Positions 45,822-58,356 of a DNA stretch of 64,000 nt are shown here, piece after piece. Under the pieces are notes generated by a model. The model did no database searches. It saw nothing but the letters and a program-made list of their open reading frames with translations, and had not been told where the DNA came from. The translations under genes and the position numbers were made by a program. Origin of the DNA: Emergomyces orientalis (Eukaryota > Ascomycota > Eurotiomycetes > Onygenales > Ajellomycetaceae). The stretch lies in contig MOWL01000045.1 of assembly GCA_002110485.1 (NCBI GenBank), positions 1,612,001 to 1,676,000 on the forward strand, written 5' to 3'. The stretch's first letter is position 1. Each line of letters opens with the position of its first letter.

Positions 45822-47573
45822 GGCTGGCAAGCCCAGGGAACATCGATGGCTTTCGGCGCAGTGGGGCTGAGTGGTTAAAGTATTCTACCGACGAATCATG
45901 GTAAGTCTCGTCGAATCTACAAACCAGGGTATGAGGGTAGTTTGACGAGTATATGTATTGGGGACGAACGAGTGTAGGCAGAAGTTAGGTTGGTGAAGTC
46001 AGGTTGGTTGAGGTTATAATGACCTTGGAAGTGGTTTACAATTGGTTGTACGCAGCGTAGATGGATGCTGTCGTCATGTACTCCTTACGGAGTCCAGTGA
46101 CGCAGTGCTTAGTCATTGAAATGCAGAAGCAAATAGCTTCCAAACCTGGTTTAGCGTATCGTGTTGGATGTCGCGGCTCAGTCACGAGGCGGCTAATTTT
46201 ATACCGACACTAGTCCTATTCAAGTAGTGTGCAGGGTTTGTGGGCGGACCTCGCGCCAGGGAGCTCCCTCCAGGGCTCGATCACGGGTCCTGCCACAGAA
46301 CAGCCAGTCTAAGTCTCATCGGGCAGAGTGGTTTACCACTAGTAATTTCCGGCACCAGCCCAGCTGGACCCTGCCCCCCAGGTGTCGTTTCCCGGTTTCC
46401 GCGACCTTTTTTATTCTTAGGCACTCAATAAAATGGCTGAGAAAACAAAGACATGTGGTGCAGTTAAGTGTGCGTGTTATTTAATATTTTAATAATATTA
46501 ACTACAATCATTATTACAGAGTAGTATGCAACCTACCCCGTGGTATGTAACCTATCCTCCAAATCCCACAACTTCTGCGTGGTTCTTTTATCCAGCTCTC
46601 GTTGCAGTTTTGCAGCCAACCACACCACCCAATCAATACCTAATAGGTACCGTAACAGCGAGCGCTGTCTGACTAACCACGGTGCCCCATCCACCGTGGA
46701 TCACTGTTCTAACCTTCAACTAATGAATGACCTGCCAGAACTAAACCTTCAACTCGCGGCGTCAACCCCCCCAAGCCATCTTCAACAGTCGGGTTCGTTT
46801 GGCTGAGACAGGGTTTCTAGGCCACACCCTCATCACCGCCCGTCGATCATCCCCGATCCCTCTTTGTTTTTTTTTTGTTTTTCCAACTTGGTTTGCGGCC
46901 CTTTTTGGCTCCCCTTGATTTCCCTCCCGCCAAAGGCTTTTCCAACTCTTTCTCACTCTTCTTGAATTACCCTAAAACATGACCCCCAGTCGTGCCTAGG
47001 AGCTTCCTGAGGCTGCATATGCTAGTTTGCCTGCCACATCGTTGGCTGCGAAACGCTAAGGCACAGGGTAATAACTTGCCCTTGTTCAACCTGTCTGGAT
47101 CTCCCTCGTTGCCTTGCACTTCGCTCATACCTACCCGCCTGCCCTCCTCCTCCCCACCACCCCCAAAACTCAAAAGCACCCTTGGACTGGAATTTGACAG
47201 GCAGGCCTTCACCTCTCATCCTCTTTCGATCTTACCATAGCCCTGCCGTCCGTCGTTCACTCCCTCGCCTTCCATCACATATCGCGCCCGCCCGCCGGAC
47301 GACCCTCCTCTCCTCTGCCGGGTCTAAGTCCTCGTTCAAATACTCCTCCTGCATTCCTTTCGGCTCGGTTTCAATAGTACATGTTCATCAATCGAACCCA
47401 ATTTGGGTGGCTACGAGAGCCCATTATTCTGGAAAGCTTCCAGTTGCAACTTGACTCGCTCATACACCCTTCTTCCTGACAAGCCTTGCTTATCGTGACG
47501 TCGGTTGATGCTTAACGCGAAATCCTACCGTCGGGGAACCTTTTGAAGGTGTTTTAAGGTTCCCGATCACAAT
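45822..47573. promoter_or_regulatory. Divergent promoter region with long pyrimidine-rich MED15 leader
   Basis: About 1.75 kb between the LMBR1-like gene (minus) and MED15 (plus). From about 46840 to 47500 the plus strand is C/T-rich and is probably a long 5' leader of MED15. An inverted repeat ACTCC-TTAC-GGAGT lies at about 46079-46092. No convincing gene is present. Confidence 0.6.
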
Positions 47574-49091
47574 ATGAATCCCACCAACTTCGCGAACCAT
47601 GGAGGTTCGATGCCGATGGGAGATAAACCAACGTTTCCCCAGATACAGGGCCAACCGAAAAATGAACCTACTCATCAGGTGCTACTGAAACATATTTTTG
47701 CGGCTTTGCAATCACAGGGTCCATTTCAGGGTTGGCAACGAGACGTACCCATTCGGGATCGAGGCTCTAAGATCTTTCAAATGTAAGATACCGTTTAGCC
47801 ATCTCTTGTCTGTTTGATTGGCTTGGTTGCTGGTTGTTCTGGTTATATTTGGTTCCTCTGAAATTTGCTTTTGGATGTCCTGTCGTGTCGAGAGTCCCCT
47901 CTGCCAGATTTCACAAACACTAACTTGTAGTTATTCTTCGCCTGCTAAGCATATCTTCGCTGCGCCTGGTTGAAAATAACCTTCACAAGATTTTAACCGC
48001 CGCCGTAACCTATGAAGAAAAGGCATTCAAACAATCAAGGGACAGGGTAGGTTTTTGTCGCGTTCCATGGCTATCCGAGCGAAATCGCTGACTTATTTCA
48101 GGCTGAGTATGAAAGGGAATGTAGTAACAAGCTGGGGCAAATAAGGGATAGTAGACAACAACGTGCGGCGAACATGATGCAGAGCGGTATGACGATGTCA
48201 CACGGTAGCCCTCATGCTGGCATAGCCGCTCCCACCCAAAATACTACACAACCAAATGTGTTTCCTGGTCAAATTCAACGGCAAATGCAAGGGTCTCCGA
48301 TCCCGATTCAACAACAGCCACAACAACCGGCAGTGAGAATGAACGCACCTAACCAACAACTCCAAATGCAGCACCCTGGCTTCCCCCAGAACGGGCTGCA
48401 ACGAATGAATGCTGGCGTTTCTCGCGACGAGCTGAGCATGCTTCAACCTCACGAATTAGAACATGTTCGCCAGAGAGCGGAGCAAATGATGCAACAAGCT
48501 CCACCAGCTGCTATACAGAAGCTCAGATCAAGCTTTCAAAATATGCCCCCTGATCAACAACAGCGACTGGCTAGGGCAGGATTAGATCCGGTCCTTCAGT
48601 TTTTCCGCGCGCAGGCCGCGAGGGAGCTGAAAAAGAAGAATAATCCTCAGGAGATGATGCTCCCTCAGAACCCCGTTCCCGATGCTGGGAATAATACGAT
48701 CGCCAATCAGCTGATGAATCCACACCAAAGACAAATACCTCAGTCACTCATGGGCCTCCAAGGCAATTCGACGATTCCCATGAGCGGACACCAAAACCTT
48801 GACAGCCCATATGTAGGAAGTGTTGATCATATTCAAGGACAACAGGCAGATGGGGTCCGCTCCCAAGAAGCGGGCCAACTGGTTGTCCCAGCCAGCGTCT
48901 CCCAGGTGGGGAGCCAACAACAATTTAACGCGCAGCCAGGAATGTTTCAAGATGGGCAGCAAAATGTTAACAGAGGCAATATCAATCCTATGATACTTGC
49001 GCAGCAACATCAGCAGAGACAGAACATTCATAATTCTCAACAAGAAACTGGGCAACATGCTGCACATTTCCAAGCTCAAGTTCAGGCGCAT

Positions 49092-49132
<41 letters not shown>

Positions 49133-49769
49133 AGCACAGGCTCAAGCACAGGCTCAGGCGCAAGCACAGGCGCAAGCACAGGCGCAGGCTCAGGTCCAGG
49201 CTCAGGCAGTACAGCAGGCTCAGATTCAAGCTCAAGCCCAGGCTCGTGCACAAGCTGCAGCTAAGGTACAAATGGCCATGTCGTCGCAGGCAAATCCTCA
49301 AATTCCACAATCTTTGTCGCAACAGAGCCCCGCAATGTCAGCGATCAACCGAGCTGTAGTTCCCGGCCAGATACCTCAGTCCCAAGGTGGTCCTCAGGGT
49401 CGGGCTCCATCAAGACCCCCAGGTATGGGCCAAGACCAACCAGTGGTGCCAGGTCCCCAACCCGGTGTTCCACTAGGGCTTCCTCCTAGCCTTCGAAATC
49501 AAATAGCACAAATGTCCCCAGAACAAGCAACTCAGTTTATGCAGAGCTATCAGCGACGTATGTTCGCGAATAGCCAAGCCATGGCGCGCCCAGGGCAACA
49601 ACCGGGTGCTCCTGCTCCACAAACTTCACAGGAATCTACCCAACTACCAGCTCGCAATGGGCAGTTGGCCAACGAGGCAGCGATGCGAAATGCAATGGCC
49701 ATGTCACCTCTGGGTGGGCCGATGCCCCAGAATCAAAATATTCCGCGCCAACAGCTTTCACAACAACAG

Positions 49770-49813
<44 letters not shown>

Positions 49814-52636
49814 ACAACGGCAACAGCAGCAGCAGCAGCAACAGCGGCAACAGGAAATTAAAATGCAGTTCGCTCGACATCAGAACGCGAATATAGAAAT
49901 GACGGAGGATCAAATCAAAGAAATGGATCGCGTTCCCTTTCCCCCTCTCCTTATCAATACGAATACCAATATGTCGCAGCCGTTGCCAAAAGGTGTTACG
50001 ACTTGGGGCCAACTCAAACTTTGGGTGGCACAAAATCCTCACGCCCTTGGCGATGCCACCCTGCCGAAACTCCAAGCAATGCAAAAATTCCACTTTGCAC
50101 AGTTGAATTTGCGCAGAGAGGCGGCCCGGAAAACTGATCAAGAGTTCCAGGCGTCCGGGGGCATACCCCCGAGCGCTCCTGCGCAGTCCCAACCTTTCAA
50201 TCCTCAGCAAGGGTTCCAACCGGCACAACAACAGCGCCCTCTTACAAACATGCCTATGCTACGTCCTATTACTGCTAACGACGTCCAGGCTGCTCGACAA
50301 AAGCTGGGTCCTCAGGGGCATAATCTTACAGATGATCAAATCAAAACACTTTTGGGAAGAAACCGGCAGAGGCATTTGATGGAAGCCCGTAATAGGGCGG
50401 CGGCAGCTCAGGCTTATGCAGCTCAATCAATGAATCAAAACCAGGCGCTTCACCCGTCAACTCAACCCCAACCCCAGCCTCAACCTCAACAGATCCCCGT
50501 TCCTGCGGTGCAACCGCCCACAACCCAGCCAACTCAGACGCAGATATCGCCTCCCAGCGGCAAGCCTTCGGCACCTATTGGCAAGACCCCACGTACGCAA
50601 GCTGCTAAACAACCCCCTAAATCTCTCAAGCGACCTAGCAACGATGATGTGGTCGAGGTTCAAAATCCAAGCACGCAACAGCAGCAACGGCAGCAGCAAC
50701 ATCATGCATCCACGACTCAGGCTCCTGCGGCTCAGTCAACCTCTAAACCAGCGGTTGCTGTCACCCCGCAACAAAAGGCGCAGTTGGAGGGTCATATGCG
50801 TCGGCAACAATCGCAATCGAGACAACCCATTACGAAAGCCATCGCCGATGAGATTTGGAACCGCCTTCCTGAGCATATTAGGCAATTGTATTCGGAATGT
50901 GTTCAGCAGGATCGTAACAATACCCCTGTCGCAATGTCAAATGAGCACAAATTGATGATGTCAAAGCTGCTCACGGATTCTACTGATATGCTTGGGCGGA
51001 TGGAGGCGCTGATCCACTGGGTTGCCAAATTACCTAACCAAGAAAAAACTCTTCAAGCCCTATTGCAAATGGTAAGCTACGAGTAATGCACAATCCAATG
51101 CGTCGACAGTGATGACAACCAGCTAACCCCACGTCTTTAAAACTAATATAGAGAGTCGCATTGATGAAACAATTCAAAGGTCCGGATTGGCAACTGGTTG
51201 ACCAATTTACAATAACACAGCAACAAGTTGTTTCTGCAATCGCGTATATCAAAAAGTGGTTCGCGGCGATGATCAGTCACCTCCCAAAACCAAACCAAAC
51301 TTCAGCAACCGCACGAAATGCCGCGCCGCCTCAGGTTCCACAGCCTCCGCAAAACACACAAACACAGCCTGCCATTCCACCGCTTAATGCGAGTAATCTT
51401 CAGCAACTTGAGCAGCAGCAAGAAGAAGCTCTGCAACGTGCGAGGCGAGTCCATAGTCATGCAGCTCCCCCCGCCCCGACGACCTTGCAACCACCTTTCC
51501 CTCTAGGGGCCCCATCTCCACAGGGTGTTCCCCATGCATATGGACCGCCTGGCTTGACTAAGGATAAATTGGTAATTCCACCAACAAAGAAGCGGAAACA
51601 AAATCCAGCGGCCAAAACACCTACCACTTCATCGACTCCTGCACCACCCGCATCGACACCCCAGAGTCAGAAACCGACCCCAGCAGAAACAAATAAACCG
51701 ACTCCACCTGTTTTAAGCTCCTTCCGATGTCCCATATCTGAATGCGAACATCATATTAGAGGCTTTGCCTCTCAAATAGCCTTGGACACCCATCTCGATG
51801 ATCTCCACAAAGCTGAGGAACCCGTTGCAAATTCGCTTGAATTTGTTTTGGAGAGTTATCGTACCGGTTTAGGTATTGATCAACAAGAAAAGAAAGCGCA
51901 AGAAGCAGCAGAAGAATCCAAACGGAAGACCCCCCCCGGGCCTGAAGCTCAGCCCCATCTGCAACCAGGGAAGCCAAGCTCTACCCCTAGAATTAAGAGC
52001 GAACATATGACACCCGGAGCTACCTCCGTCGGTCGCTCAATAAGCCAGGCTGGGATAAAATCTTCACCGAGCTCGAACAATGCAAAACTATCACAGGGAC
52101 CAACCACCAGCAAAGGAACAGCTGGGTCGAATGTTAAGGCATCGCAGAGTAAAGACAGCAAAAGGGACGCGGGTAAAAGCGGCGAGCAGGAATTACCTCC
52201 CGAAGATATGGTCTTTGTCAAAGACCCGTGGGCTGAAAGTGCGATCTCGCTCGAGACAATCCGCTCCGCGTTTAGCGATTTGGGCGACCAGATCTGGTCA
52301 TTCCCCGGGCTCGGGTCGGATCCTATTGAAGAAATATTGAGCTCGGAAGCCTTCACGAATATTCGGGAAAGGGATACACCACAGTCTACGGACACTGGGG
52401 CTAATACGCAAACCCCGAAGGATACCGATAGCTCCAAGGACGACGAGCTAGATGTAATCATGAGCTGGTCGAGCGATGATAGTTGGATCCCGTCGGACTG
52501 GGTTAATCTTCCCGGACAACTCGAAGGGGGGTTACTGATGAACGAACCCTGGGAGGAGGTTAATTGGGACGCCCTGGAAGAAAATGAGTATGACCTGAAC
52601 GGGAACAATCTTGAACAGGTCGTATATTCGATATAG
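47574..52636 (+). CDS. med15: Mediator complex subunit 15 (Gal11-like), KIX domain
   Basis: Four exons: 47574-47782, 47950-48046, 48102-51071 and 51152-52636, giving 1586 residues. The N-terminal KIX region (about 30-100) reads GWQRDVPIRDRGSKIFQIIS and continues with SLRLVENN and TYEEKAFKQSRDRAEYEREC, matching the activator-binding KIX domain of MED15. A Gln/Ala tract (about 420-490) and a polyglutamine tract (19 uninterrupted Gln, about 655-673) follow, then Pro/Gln-rich segments, a conserved helical block (WNRLPEHIRQLYSECVQQD) and a C-terminal region with a Cys-x-x-x-x-x-Cys zinc-finger-like motif (CPISECEHHIRGFASQIALD). The acidic end is Trp-rich. MED15 sits in the tail module of Mediator and links activators to RNA polymerase II. 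In the first intron the AG nearest the branch site must be skipped to stay in frame. Confidence 0.93.
49075..49260 (+). repeat. CAGGCT-type hexanucleotide tract coding Gln-Ala
   Basis: Tandem CAGGCT, CAAGCA and CAGGCG hexamers inside the MED15 coding sequence encode an alternating Gln-Ala run with a few interruptions. The mixed codons argue against very recent expansion, but the longest CAGGCT block may vary in length between strains. Confidence 0.9.
49761..49847 (+). repeat. CAA/CAG polyglutamine tract in MED15
   Basis: A run of 19 glutamine codons (49761-49817), then Arg, eight more Gln and Arg again. CAA and CAG codons are interspersed, which usually stabilises such tracts against slippage. 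Confidence 0.93.
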
Positions 52637-53767
52637 CCTGTTGATCTACTTTTCTTTAAATTATTTTCTCTTATTGCTATTATCATTTCTTTGGATTCCT
52701 TAAGAAAGGTTGGCAAAACAACGAACTATCCCGATTGATGATTGACTTGGCAGGTTTGAAGATTTTGATGTCTATTTTTTTTTTTTTTTTTTTGTTTCAT
52801 TCCCATCTTGGGTACTTCAGGCAACTGTTTTTATACATGCTTCATGTGGCCCATTTGGCCCCCTCATTATTATTGTTTTTTGTCCTTCACCTCTTCTCTT
52901 GTTCAATCCTTTACCATAATATTTCTCGTTTCTTTTCTTTGAACAGCAAGGTGTTTGTGGCTCTTAGATTTTCACAGGCGTTATTCTTACCATTGTTCTT
53001 TTCATTTTAGTGCACTATGTTAAAACGCCCCATTGGCAAGGTTTTTTGGTTCAAGCTTTTTGGTTACATTTATGATGTGCCCTTTTTTTCTATCTTACTT
53101 TCCCCCGTTTTGCGGATCCGAGGAAATGAAAAAATTGTGGCTTTAGTTAATATTATTTTTATGCAGAGATCATTGGATTGATATGGTCAATTATAACAGG
53201 ATATATTCCCATGCCCAGTTCATAGGCCCTTTTAGAATTGAAAGTAGGACGCTCATCACACAGTAACTTGGGTTTCGACCGATTTTTTCTAACTACAACT
53301 TGCATCCCCAACCATGATGAAGCCCGGAACACTCCTAAACCACCAGTAGCATATCTTCTTTGTTGATATCAATTCGAACCCTGTTTCACACGCCACCGCC
53401 GTTCTTGGCAAACAAGATTACTAATCATCACGCGTCATACCCGCGCCTGCGTGGGTGGGTTAGCGCGATAAACGCTGTTGGTCACAAGATACCAAACGGA
53501 GTCACCAGTCGCCATCTCTTGTCATGACGGCTGCGTCTCGACTCTCCAGTCTCCCCGTTGGCAATGCAACACCCTGACGAAATGGCGTCCTAAACACATA
53601 TCCGGATATCTTACCTCTACTCCAAAAGGGCGCTTTGTAGCCTTCCTTTCTTTCCATCCAACTTTTCAGATTTCTTAACAGGCGACGTACGGCTTCATTC
53701 ACCATCCCGATAACGGCACACCCAATACTGACGAAGCCCTGGTTGCTTGGATATTATTACTTTCAAA
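52637..53767. other. Intergenic region, MED15 3' side and transporter promoter
   Basis: About 1.1 kb between two co-directional genes. A T-run of 19 at 52775-52793 and a T-rich stretch to about 53110 fit the MED15 3' untranslated region. The remainder must contain the promoter of the SLC35F6-like gene. No gene is visible. Confidence 0.6.
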
Positions 53768-55311
53768 ATGGCTTCCAAGTCCCTCATTCCCTTTCTGGTC
53801 ACCATGATGCTGGTGACTGGTGTTTGTAATACGATCCTTACAAAATACCAAGTCAGTTTTTGCTGCTATCTCCAATGCCTCGGAACTCCCCTCAGCTGAC
53901 CAAGGTTATCAAAATAACAGGACATGCAATGTGTACGCAACTGCGATTCCCCCGACCCGAAAAAGAGGGTGGTGTTTGAACAACCTGTCGTCCAAACGTA
54001 TGTTTTCAGATTTTTCTTTTTTTTGGCGTAAAATGGACAATAATAATGTTGAATCAGACTACAAATGTTTGTCGGAGAAATGGGGTGTTGGCTGGTTGTG
54101 TTGGGATGTAATCTCTGGAATCAGCATATCAGCCATCGATTTGGCGCTTCCTCTGAAACATCTCTTCTCGCCGGTGGCTACGAGCCTGTTGATGGCACAA
54201 ACGATGATCATGCAGAATCCGATGATGAATTGGACTCCAATTCCCCGTTAAATGGAAGTCCTCGAGCGTCCACCACAAAGCTATCTCCTACAGAGCATGA
54301 TGACAGGACAAAACTGAAAGGTTGGAAGATATTCCTACTGGCGGCACCAGCATGCTGTGATATCACGGGTACCACGCTTATGAATGTCGGTTTGTTATTC
54401 GTCGTTGCAAGCATATATCAGATGACGCGAGGCGCACTCGTCCTCTTCGTTGGTTTTTTTAGCGTACTTTTTCTACGCCGAAAATTATATCTATACCAGT
54501 GGCTGGCTTTGTTCGTTGTTGTCCTTGGGGTTGGCCTTGTCGGACTGGCCGGTGCTATCTTTAAAGATAAACATGAAGTCTTAGATGGAGTCCACCAAAC
54601 GGTAGTTCAACTGTTTTCAAGGGCAGTGCAAGATGAGGACTTCGTTGCCGAGACTCCAGTGGCTGTAAAGACTGTTATTGGGGTGCTATTGATCGCAGGA
54701 GCCCAAATTTTTACAGCCACCCAATTCGTCTTGGAAGAGTGGATTCTTGAAAATTATGCTATGGATCCTCTCAAGGTTGTTGGTTGGGAAGGGATCTTTG
54801 GATTTCTCGTCACATTTGCTGGAATGATAATCCTTCATCTCGCTATTGGCAGTACCGAAAACGGCAAGCACGGATATTTTGATGCAAGGGAAGGGTGGCA
54901 CAACATGACTACCAACAGGGCGGTTGCTGTATCGAGTTTACTGATCATGATAAGTATTGGGTATGTAATCCCCGACATATCGGCTTCTCTTAATTTTGAT
55001 GCCTCTTACGCTTCTGAAGATCATAACTGACATTACCCAGTGGCTTCAACTTCTTTGGCCTCAGCGTAACCCGATCCGTGTCAGCCACTTCTCGAAGCAC
55101 CATCGACACATGTCGCACTCTCTTCATCTGGATGATATCTCTTGGCCTGGGCTGGGAATCCTTTAAGTGGCTCCAGGTAGTTGGCTTTGCCATGCTTGTT
55201 TACGGCACTTTCCTCTTCAATGATATCATCAACCCTCCTTTAAAAGCCTGCCTACCTAGGCACGCACGAAGGGAAGCACTATTTCCTGAAGAGCCCATCG
55301 AGCATATCTAG
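53768..55311 (+). CDS. SLC35F6-like nucleotide-sugar/drug-metabolite type transporter
   Basis: Four exons: 53768-53851, 53921-53997, 54058-54960 and 55041-55311 (introns of 69, 60 and 80 bp), giving 444 residues. About nine or ten hydrophobic segments are visible: SLIPFLVTMMLVTGVCNTIL near the N-terminus, FVGEMGCWLVVLGCNLW, GWKIFLLAAPACCDITGTTL, ALVLFVGFFSVLFLRRKLYL, WLALFVVVLGVGLVGLAGAI, TVIGVLLIAGAQIFTATQFV, FGFLVTFAGMIILHLAIGS and a C-terminal pair. The segments around ITGTTLMNVGL and IYQMTRGALVLFVGFFSVLF match the DMT-superfamily SLC35F6 family (human C2orf18/ANT2BP). The substrate is unknown and family members are reported in lysosomes/mitochondria. The loop between TM3 and TM4 carries an acidic DDDH/SDDEL stretch. 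Convergent with the beta-lactamase-like gene. Confidence 0.9.
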
Positions 55312-55773
55312 ATAGGTATATTTTCCAAAATTCTAACGTTTGTGTGGATTTTCTTCGGTAATAGACGACCCGTATAGACGACTGTCTGTACTTGGAGTTT
55401 CCCCAATGCTGTTTTCTTGAACGTCCTTTTATATTTATGGTACAGGTTGGGTTTCGTTTCTGGGCTGCGGTTTTGGACGATTTTCTTGGCATACGAGCAT
55501 TGTTAATGCTATGTCTACGGCGCTCTGGTGTTGCGTAGAAGCGTGTTATATCGACTCTTATTTTCCAATGCATGGGCAGGCATTACTCTATAGTATGTTA
55601 TTTGTCATTTGTCATTCCTTCGTTTATCGAACCTATTTGCTGCATATCAATTTGCCAACAATCCAACGTTTTCGTATGACTCGATGCAATGCATTAAATT
55701 TCAGATCATATCAACCGAGCAATCTTCCCCATCACTATTTAAAACTTCCCAAATAAGTAAAGGTTCCTCCTGT
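55312..55773. other. Convergent intergenic region
   Basis: About 460 bp between the 3' ends of the transporter (plus) and beta-lactamase-like gene (minus). AT-rich; both 3' untranslated regions and nothing else recognisable. Confidence 0.6.
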
Positions 55774-57307
55774 TTACTTCAGCCCATCATAAACCTTCTT
55801 CTCAACATCAACCCACAACGGAAACAACTTGGGATCCGCAAATGGTAGAATCTGCGTACAAATCACACCGGCAATCCCGTGCTCCCGATCACACCACCAG
55901 AACAAGTTCGCAATGCCCGCCCACATCCCACTCTTCACGCTCCTGCCCGTCACACTGTTTGTGATCATGAATGACAAACCCCAGCCCTGCGGTTCATTAT
56001 TATTCAGGGGGTAGATGTCCGGTACACTATTGACGAGGTCGGGTTTCTTGTTCAACAGCGTACCTTGTCGACCAAAGTTGGGCATATGAGGAATATGGTT
56101 CTCGAACATTAGGTCGACGGTAGATTTGGCGAGGATTTGTTTGCCCGTCTTGGGCGACGTGCCGTCGTTTAGCAATGTGGTGAGGATGTCTGAATAATGG
56201 AGGTGGATGGGGGAGGCGTTAACTCCTATATTGGGAATCCGTGTGCATACGACTTATATGCGAGAAGAAGGAAGTGAGAAGGGGAATGGTAATTATCAAT
56301 TAACTTACCCAAATAATCCTGCGGATTGGCGAAACAGCCCGCTCCACCAGAATTCAGCATGCCTTTGGTCTCCTCCTTGTTCTTGGCAAGCAGCGGCCAC
56401 CGAAGCAAATGATCTCTCTGCGATAAGGTGCCATCCGGATTCCGCGCATGCATATATGCTAGCTTTGCCTTCATCTCTGCTGAAGGAAGCATGGTGATAT
56501 TCTTCAGTCCGAGAGGCGCGAAGATGTTCTTGTGGAAGTAGTCATTGAGCAAGACGCCGGTAATACGCTCAACTAGGATCCCAGCCCAGTCAATGCTCAC
56601 CTATAGAATGGGTGGTAGTGTGAGCGTATGGACGTTCTAATAGTATCTTCTGTTTCTGTTCTTCTGGATATGCAATACGTACACCATACTCAAATCCCTC
56701 GCCCGGTTGAAAGATCAACGGCTGCGTAACATCATACACATGACCAGAGAATTCATCATAGCCAATAGGTCGATTGAAATCTCGAACTTGCTCGTGGAAA
56801 AAGGCGTATCCAAATCCAGCTATTTCATTTTTTCAAATCAGCTCGTCTATCACATGCTCTAAAAAGAAATGCTAAAGAAACCAGAACGCGAACTAAGATG
56901 AAAAGGCAAATACCAGTATGCGTCAACAACATCTTCAACGTAATTCCCCTCTTCTTTTCCACCAGCGTCCCATCCTTCTGCACGACTTTCAAATCTTTCA
57001 ATTCCGGGCAGAGGCTTTCAACCTGCTCAGCATCATCGAGAGAAAGTTTCCCTTGCTCCACCAGCTGCATACAAGCAATTCCGGTAATCATCTTTGTAAA
57101 AGAGGCAATCCAATAGACAGAATCCAGTGTCATAGGCTCCTCGACTCCCTTACCACGCTTTCCTGCAGCATGGGCAAAAAGTTGCTTGCCTTCTCTGTCA
57201 GCGACGGCGAAGGTTACCCCTGGGATTCCACGCTCTTGATCCGCACAGGCATTTTCAAGAGCCTGGCGGATGGAGGTGACACTCTCGGGGGTGAGATCTT
57301 TGCCCAT
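55774..57307 (-). CDS. Serine beta-lactamase-like hydrolase/transesterase
   Basis: Four exons: 57307-56914, 56819-56683, 56600-56309 and 56225-55774, introns of 82-94 bp, giving 424 residues, typical of class C beta-lactamase-like esterases. The catalytic S-x-x-K is S69-F-T-K72 in WIASFTKMITGIACMQLVEQ. LLTHTAGFGYAFF follows as in the family, and a Tyr-containing motif (EYGVSIDWAGILVERITG) occupies the place of the YxN tyrosine. The Gly-rich NSGGAGCFANPQDYL and the late segment WGLSFMITNSVTGRSVKSGM with WAGIANLFWWCD match the region of the third box. Enzymes of this fold in fungi include esterases and polyketide transesterases such as LovD, so a role in hydrolysis or acyl transfer is likely; this says nothing about drug resistance. 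No signal peptide. The neighbour is a small secreted protein gene. Confidence 0.9.
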
Positions 57308-58356
57308 TGTCGATTGGTGTTGGTGGTTCTTCGGGGGTCTTTGAATCGAAATTGAAAGAGAAATATCCTGCTCTTCTACTGTATATAATTTTATCTCAGG
57401 AATATGTAGACCTGTTTGAGGATCTGGAAACGTAGGGCAAGAAGTTCAGAATGTATTCCCAATTCCAGTTTCTCCCCCCATCAGGCACCTTCGCCCCTTG
57501 GCCGCACCTTGGCCGCACCCATCCCCTTGATGTTTCCCACCCCTCCTCTCCCCATTCTGACTTTTGGTCAGCATGCCTGGCTATTACTACCCAGTAGGGA
57601 GTGGGAACACATCACACTTCTGATGGATAACAAGAACAACCCCGCCATGCCACCCGCGCTTGGCATAAGAGACTGCATTAGCTAGCGCAACCTGGTAACT
57701 GGCTTGGTTCAAATGAGGAGTTTTGGCAGCAGTTGACCCACATAGTTAGTAATAGTCTGCCGTAGCTCTGCCACAAAATCCAGAAGAACAGCACATGTTG
57801 AGACATTCCTGAACAGACAAAATATCTGCTTTGTTTAATCTCCTTTGTTTTGAAATAATACTGACAAAGTCTAACAGGTTTCATTGATTCATTCCATGCA
57901 TTAGATCAACCATATTGAATTAAAATTGATGTACCATCTGGGTCTTCTTTCAAGTGACTTGTATACTAACAACTTTAATAGAGATAGAATAAGAAGTTTT
58001 CCAATATATATCATGTTGACATACTATAGATAGCCACCCACTACCCAGCTCTTTCAACAATCAACCATCTTCGCCCATTCCATCATATTATTATAGTGAA
58101 AAAATACTCTTCAGAATAGAGTAAGCAATGTCAAATGATTTCTTACACAAAAAACATTTAGCACTGCATAGATCATTTGAACAAACACCTCACAAATATA
58201 TATAACAATGTGAAGATGTCAATGTTGTAGATTTAAATGAGTGTAAGATATATGAGAAGTTAGTGTGACATATACATGATATATTTCTTCTGTTGCAGTG
58301 TCATGAATTAAGTGATGTTTGTTTCAAAAATATGACTTTGAACTTGAACACAACAT
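57308..58356. other. Intergenic region, AT-rich
   Basis: About 1 kb between two minus-strand genes, so it holds the beta-lactamase-like promoter and the 3' side of the small secreted protein gene. A short repeat CCTTGGCCGCAC occurs twice around 57496-57519. The interval 57880-58320 is markedly AT-rich. No gene is visible. Confidence 0.6.

Noticed and set aside
46225..46385. GC-rich stretch resembling a tRNA or repeat remnant
   Set aside because: No cloverleaf or B-box; only chance similarity in short segments.
48744..49322. 192-codon minus-strand frame of Leu/Ser repeats
   Set aside because: Shadow of the Gln-Ala tract of MED15.
57495..57520. Short CCTTGGCCGCAC duplication as a possible mobile-element footprint
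   Set aside because: Too short and isolated; no inverted repeats or target-site duplication.
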